Below are positions 62,731 to 64,000 of a DNA stretch of 64,000 nucleotides, piece after piece. The stretch lies in the NCBI RefSeq assembly GCF_000219605.1, contig NC_015740.1, positions 124,001 to 188,000 of the forward strand, written 5' to 3'. The translations under genes were made by a program, and so were the position numbers. This DNA comes from Stutzerimonas stutzeri. Its GTDB lineage: Bacteria; Pseudomonadota; Gammaproteobacteria; Pseudomonadales; Pseudomonadaceae. The notes beneath the pieces are model-generated. The model saw nothing but the letters and a program-made list of their open reading frames with translations. It had not been told where the DNA came from and did no database searches. Each line of letters starts with the position of its first letter. Positions within the stretch are counted from its first letter, which is position 1.

Positions 62731-64000
62731 ATGAGCCAAGCCCCCCTCGTCCTGGTGGACGGTTCGTCCTACCTGTACCGCGCCTTCCACGCGCTGCCTC
62801 CGCTGACCACCTCTACCGGCAAGCCGACCGGTGCGGTCAAGGGTGTGCTGAATATGTTACTGAGCCTGCGCAAACAGTATCCGGACAGCCCGTTCGCCGT
62901 GGTTTTCGACGCCAAGGGTCCGACCTTTCGCGACGCGCTGTTCGAGAACTACAAGTCGCACCGCCCGCCGATGCCCGACGACCTGCGCGTGCAGGTCGAG
63001 CCGCTGCATGCCAGCGTCCGTGCACTGGGGCTGCCGCTGCTGTGCGTAGAAGGGGTCGAGGCCGACGACGTCATCGGCACCCTGGCGCGGCAATGCGCGG
63101 CGCTGGGCCGTGATGTGGTGATCTCCACCGGCGACAAGGACATGGCCCAGCTGGTCTGCCCGCACGTCACCCTGGTCAACACCATGACCGGCAGCGTCTA
63201 TGACATCGAGGGCGTGAAGGCCAAGTTCGGCGTCGGCCCGGAACTGATCATCGACTTCCTCGCGCTGATGGGCGACAAGGTCGACAACATTCCTGGCGTG
63301 CCAGGCGTGGGCGAGAAGACGGCATGTGGCCTGCTCAACGGCATCCCGGGCGGGCTCAAGGGGCTCTACGAGCACCTCGACCAGGTCGCCGGGCTGCCTA
63401 TTCGCGGTGCCAAGTCGTTGGGCGCCAAGCTGGAGGAGCATCGCGATGCCGCCTTCATGTCCTACGAGCTGGCTACGATCAAGATCGACGTGGCGCTGGA
63501 CGTCGAGGTCGGTGACCTGATGCCCGGGGAGCCGCACCGCGAGGCGCTGATCGCCCTTTATCGCGAGCTGGAGTTCAAGCAGTGGCTGGACGAGCTGCTG
63601 CGCGAGGCCAAGGCGGCGGGGGAGAACTGCGAGGTGCAGCCAGAAGGCTGTTCGATCCAGGCCGAGGCCCAGTACGAGACCCTACTGGAGCAGGCCGATT
63701 TCGAGCGCTGGCTGGCGCGTCTGAAGGCGGCCGAATGTTTTGCCTTCGATACCGAAACCACCAGCCTCGATGCGCAGCGCGCCGAGCTGGTCGGCGTGTC
63801 TTTCGCCGTGGAGCCGGGCCAGGCGGCTTACGTGCCGCTGCGCCATTCCTACATGGGCGTGCCGCAGCAGCTCGAGCTGGATGCCGTGCTCGGCGCGCTC
63901 AAGCCGCTGCTGGAAGATCCGGCCAAGACCAAGATCTGCCAGCACGGCAAATACGACATGAACGTGCTGATGCACTACGGCATCGAGATGCGCGGCATGG
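62731..64000 (+). CDS. polA: DNA polymerase I, 5' part (continues beyond the window)
   Basis: DNA polymerase I, involved in repair and Okazaki fragment processing. The visible 423 codons hold the 5'-nuclease domain: LVDGSSYLYRAFHALPPLT at the start, AVVFDAKGPTFRDALFENYK near 55, EADDVIGTLARQ near 111, and the helix-hairpin-helix MGDKVDNIPGVPGVGEKTA near 180. The 3'-5' exonuclease-like domain begins near residue 330 with AFDTETTSLDAQRAELVG, retaining the DxE motif. The polymerase domain is beyond 64000. It is divergent from the DUF2782 gene. Confidence 0.97.
   Translation, partial: MSQAPLVLVDGSSYLYRAFHALPPLTTSTGKPTGAVKGVLNMLLSLRKQYPDSPFAVVFDAKGPTFRDALFENYKSHRPPMPDDLRVQVEPLHASVRALGLPLLCVEGVEADDVIGTLARQCAALGRDVVISTGDKDMAQLVCPHVTLVNTMTGSVYDIEGVKAKFGVGPELIIDFLALMGDKVDNIPGVPGVGEKTACGLLNGIPGGLKGLYEHLDQVAGLPIRGAKSLGAKLEEHRDAAFMSYELATIKIDVALDVEVGDLMPGEPHREALIALYRELEFKQWLDELLREAKAAGENCEVQPEGCSIQAEAQYETLLEQADFERWLARLKAAECFAFDTETTSLDAQRAELVGVSFAVEPGQAAYVPLRHSYMGVPQQLELDAVLGALKPLLEDPAKTKICQHGKYDMNVLMHYGIEMRGM

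Overview
The window is high-GC, densely packed DNA from a Pseudomonas-type gammaproteobacterium, most likely the P. stutzeri (Stutzerimonas) group. This is inferred from gene content: an HSI-II-style type VI secretion (T6SS) block, a class II ribonucleotide reductase split into NrdJa and NrdJb, and a chromosomal run of rpmB-rpmG, ppnN, thrB, a DUF2782 gene and polA. Both ends of the window cut a gene (a T6SS kinase on the left, polA on the right).

Layout. (1) 1-9286, minus strand: the T6SS genes fha, tssJ, tssK, tssL, tssM, a PP2C phosphatase and a Ser/Thr kinase, led by a 44-residue lipoprotein. tssM carries a one-base frameshift near 2540. (2) 9631-40868: a 31.2-kb genomic island inserted in the anticodon stem-loop of a tRNA-Arg(CCG) gene. 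The 3' half of the tRNA is at 9597-9645, the 5' half at 40854-40896, and a 15-bp direct repeat is shared by both ends. Joining the halves gives a perfect 77-nt tRNA. Just inside the right end the island carries its own intact tRNA-Arg(CCG) with different but compensated acceptor and anticodon stems, so it appears to replace the gene it broke. I see no integrase gene. (3) 41063-45364: cytochrome b561-like protein, cytochrome c', GabD and a REC-HDOD protein. (4) 45587-55901: a CoA-dependent acid catabolism cluster (FadB-like enzyme, two acyl-CoA dehydrogenases, MFS transporter, hydrolase, TetR and IclR regulators, acyl-CoA ligase), reminiscent of pimeloyl-CoA degradation. A shared TGCGAAAC motif sits in front of three of its transcription units. 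(5) 56198-64000: core housekeeping genes.

The island is a mixture of metabolic cargo and defence genes eroded by insertion sequences. From left to right: a truncated Wadjet-like leader, a MITE and IS5-type element; a creatinase/LysR/ABC transporter/DMT module with two copies of a palindromic operator; an AbrB-like protein; an Xre-RES toxin-antitoxin pair; an IS3 element; Wadjet jetA, jetB and a truncated jetC; an IS21 element at a deletion junction; the tail of hsdM, an hsdS and an ATPase fragment; then three consecutive dynamin-like GTPase genes. The first and third GTPases are interrupted by an IS21 and an IS5-type element with clean target duplications. They are followed by a 163-residue glycine/alanine-rich hydrophobic protein and an overlapping 52-residue zinc-ribbon protein.

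The three GTPases plus the two small proteins are the best candidate for an under-described system. Removing the two insertions restores open frames of 568 and 538 codons around the intact 747-residue middle GTPase, with overlapping or near-overlapping gene ends. This is what is expected of one membrane-remodelling complex (compare the Leo/Eleos dynamin-type defence genes), here with accessory proteins I do not recognise.
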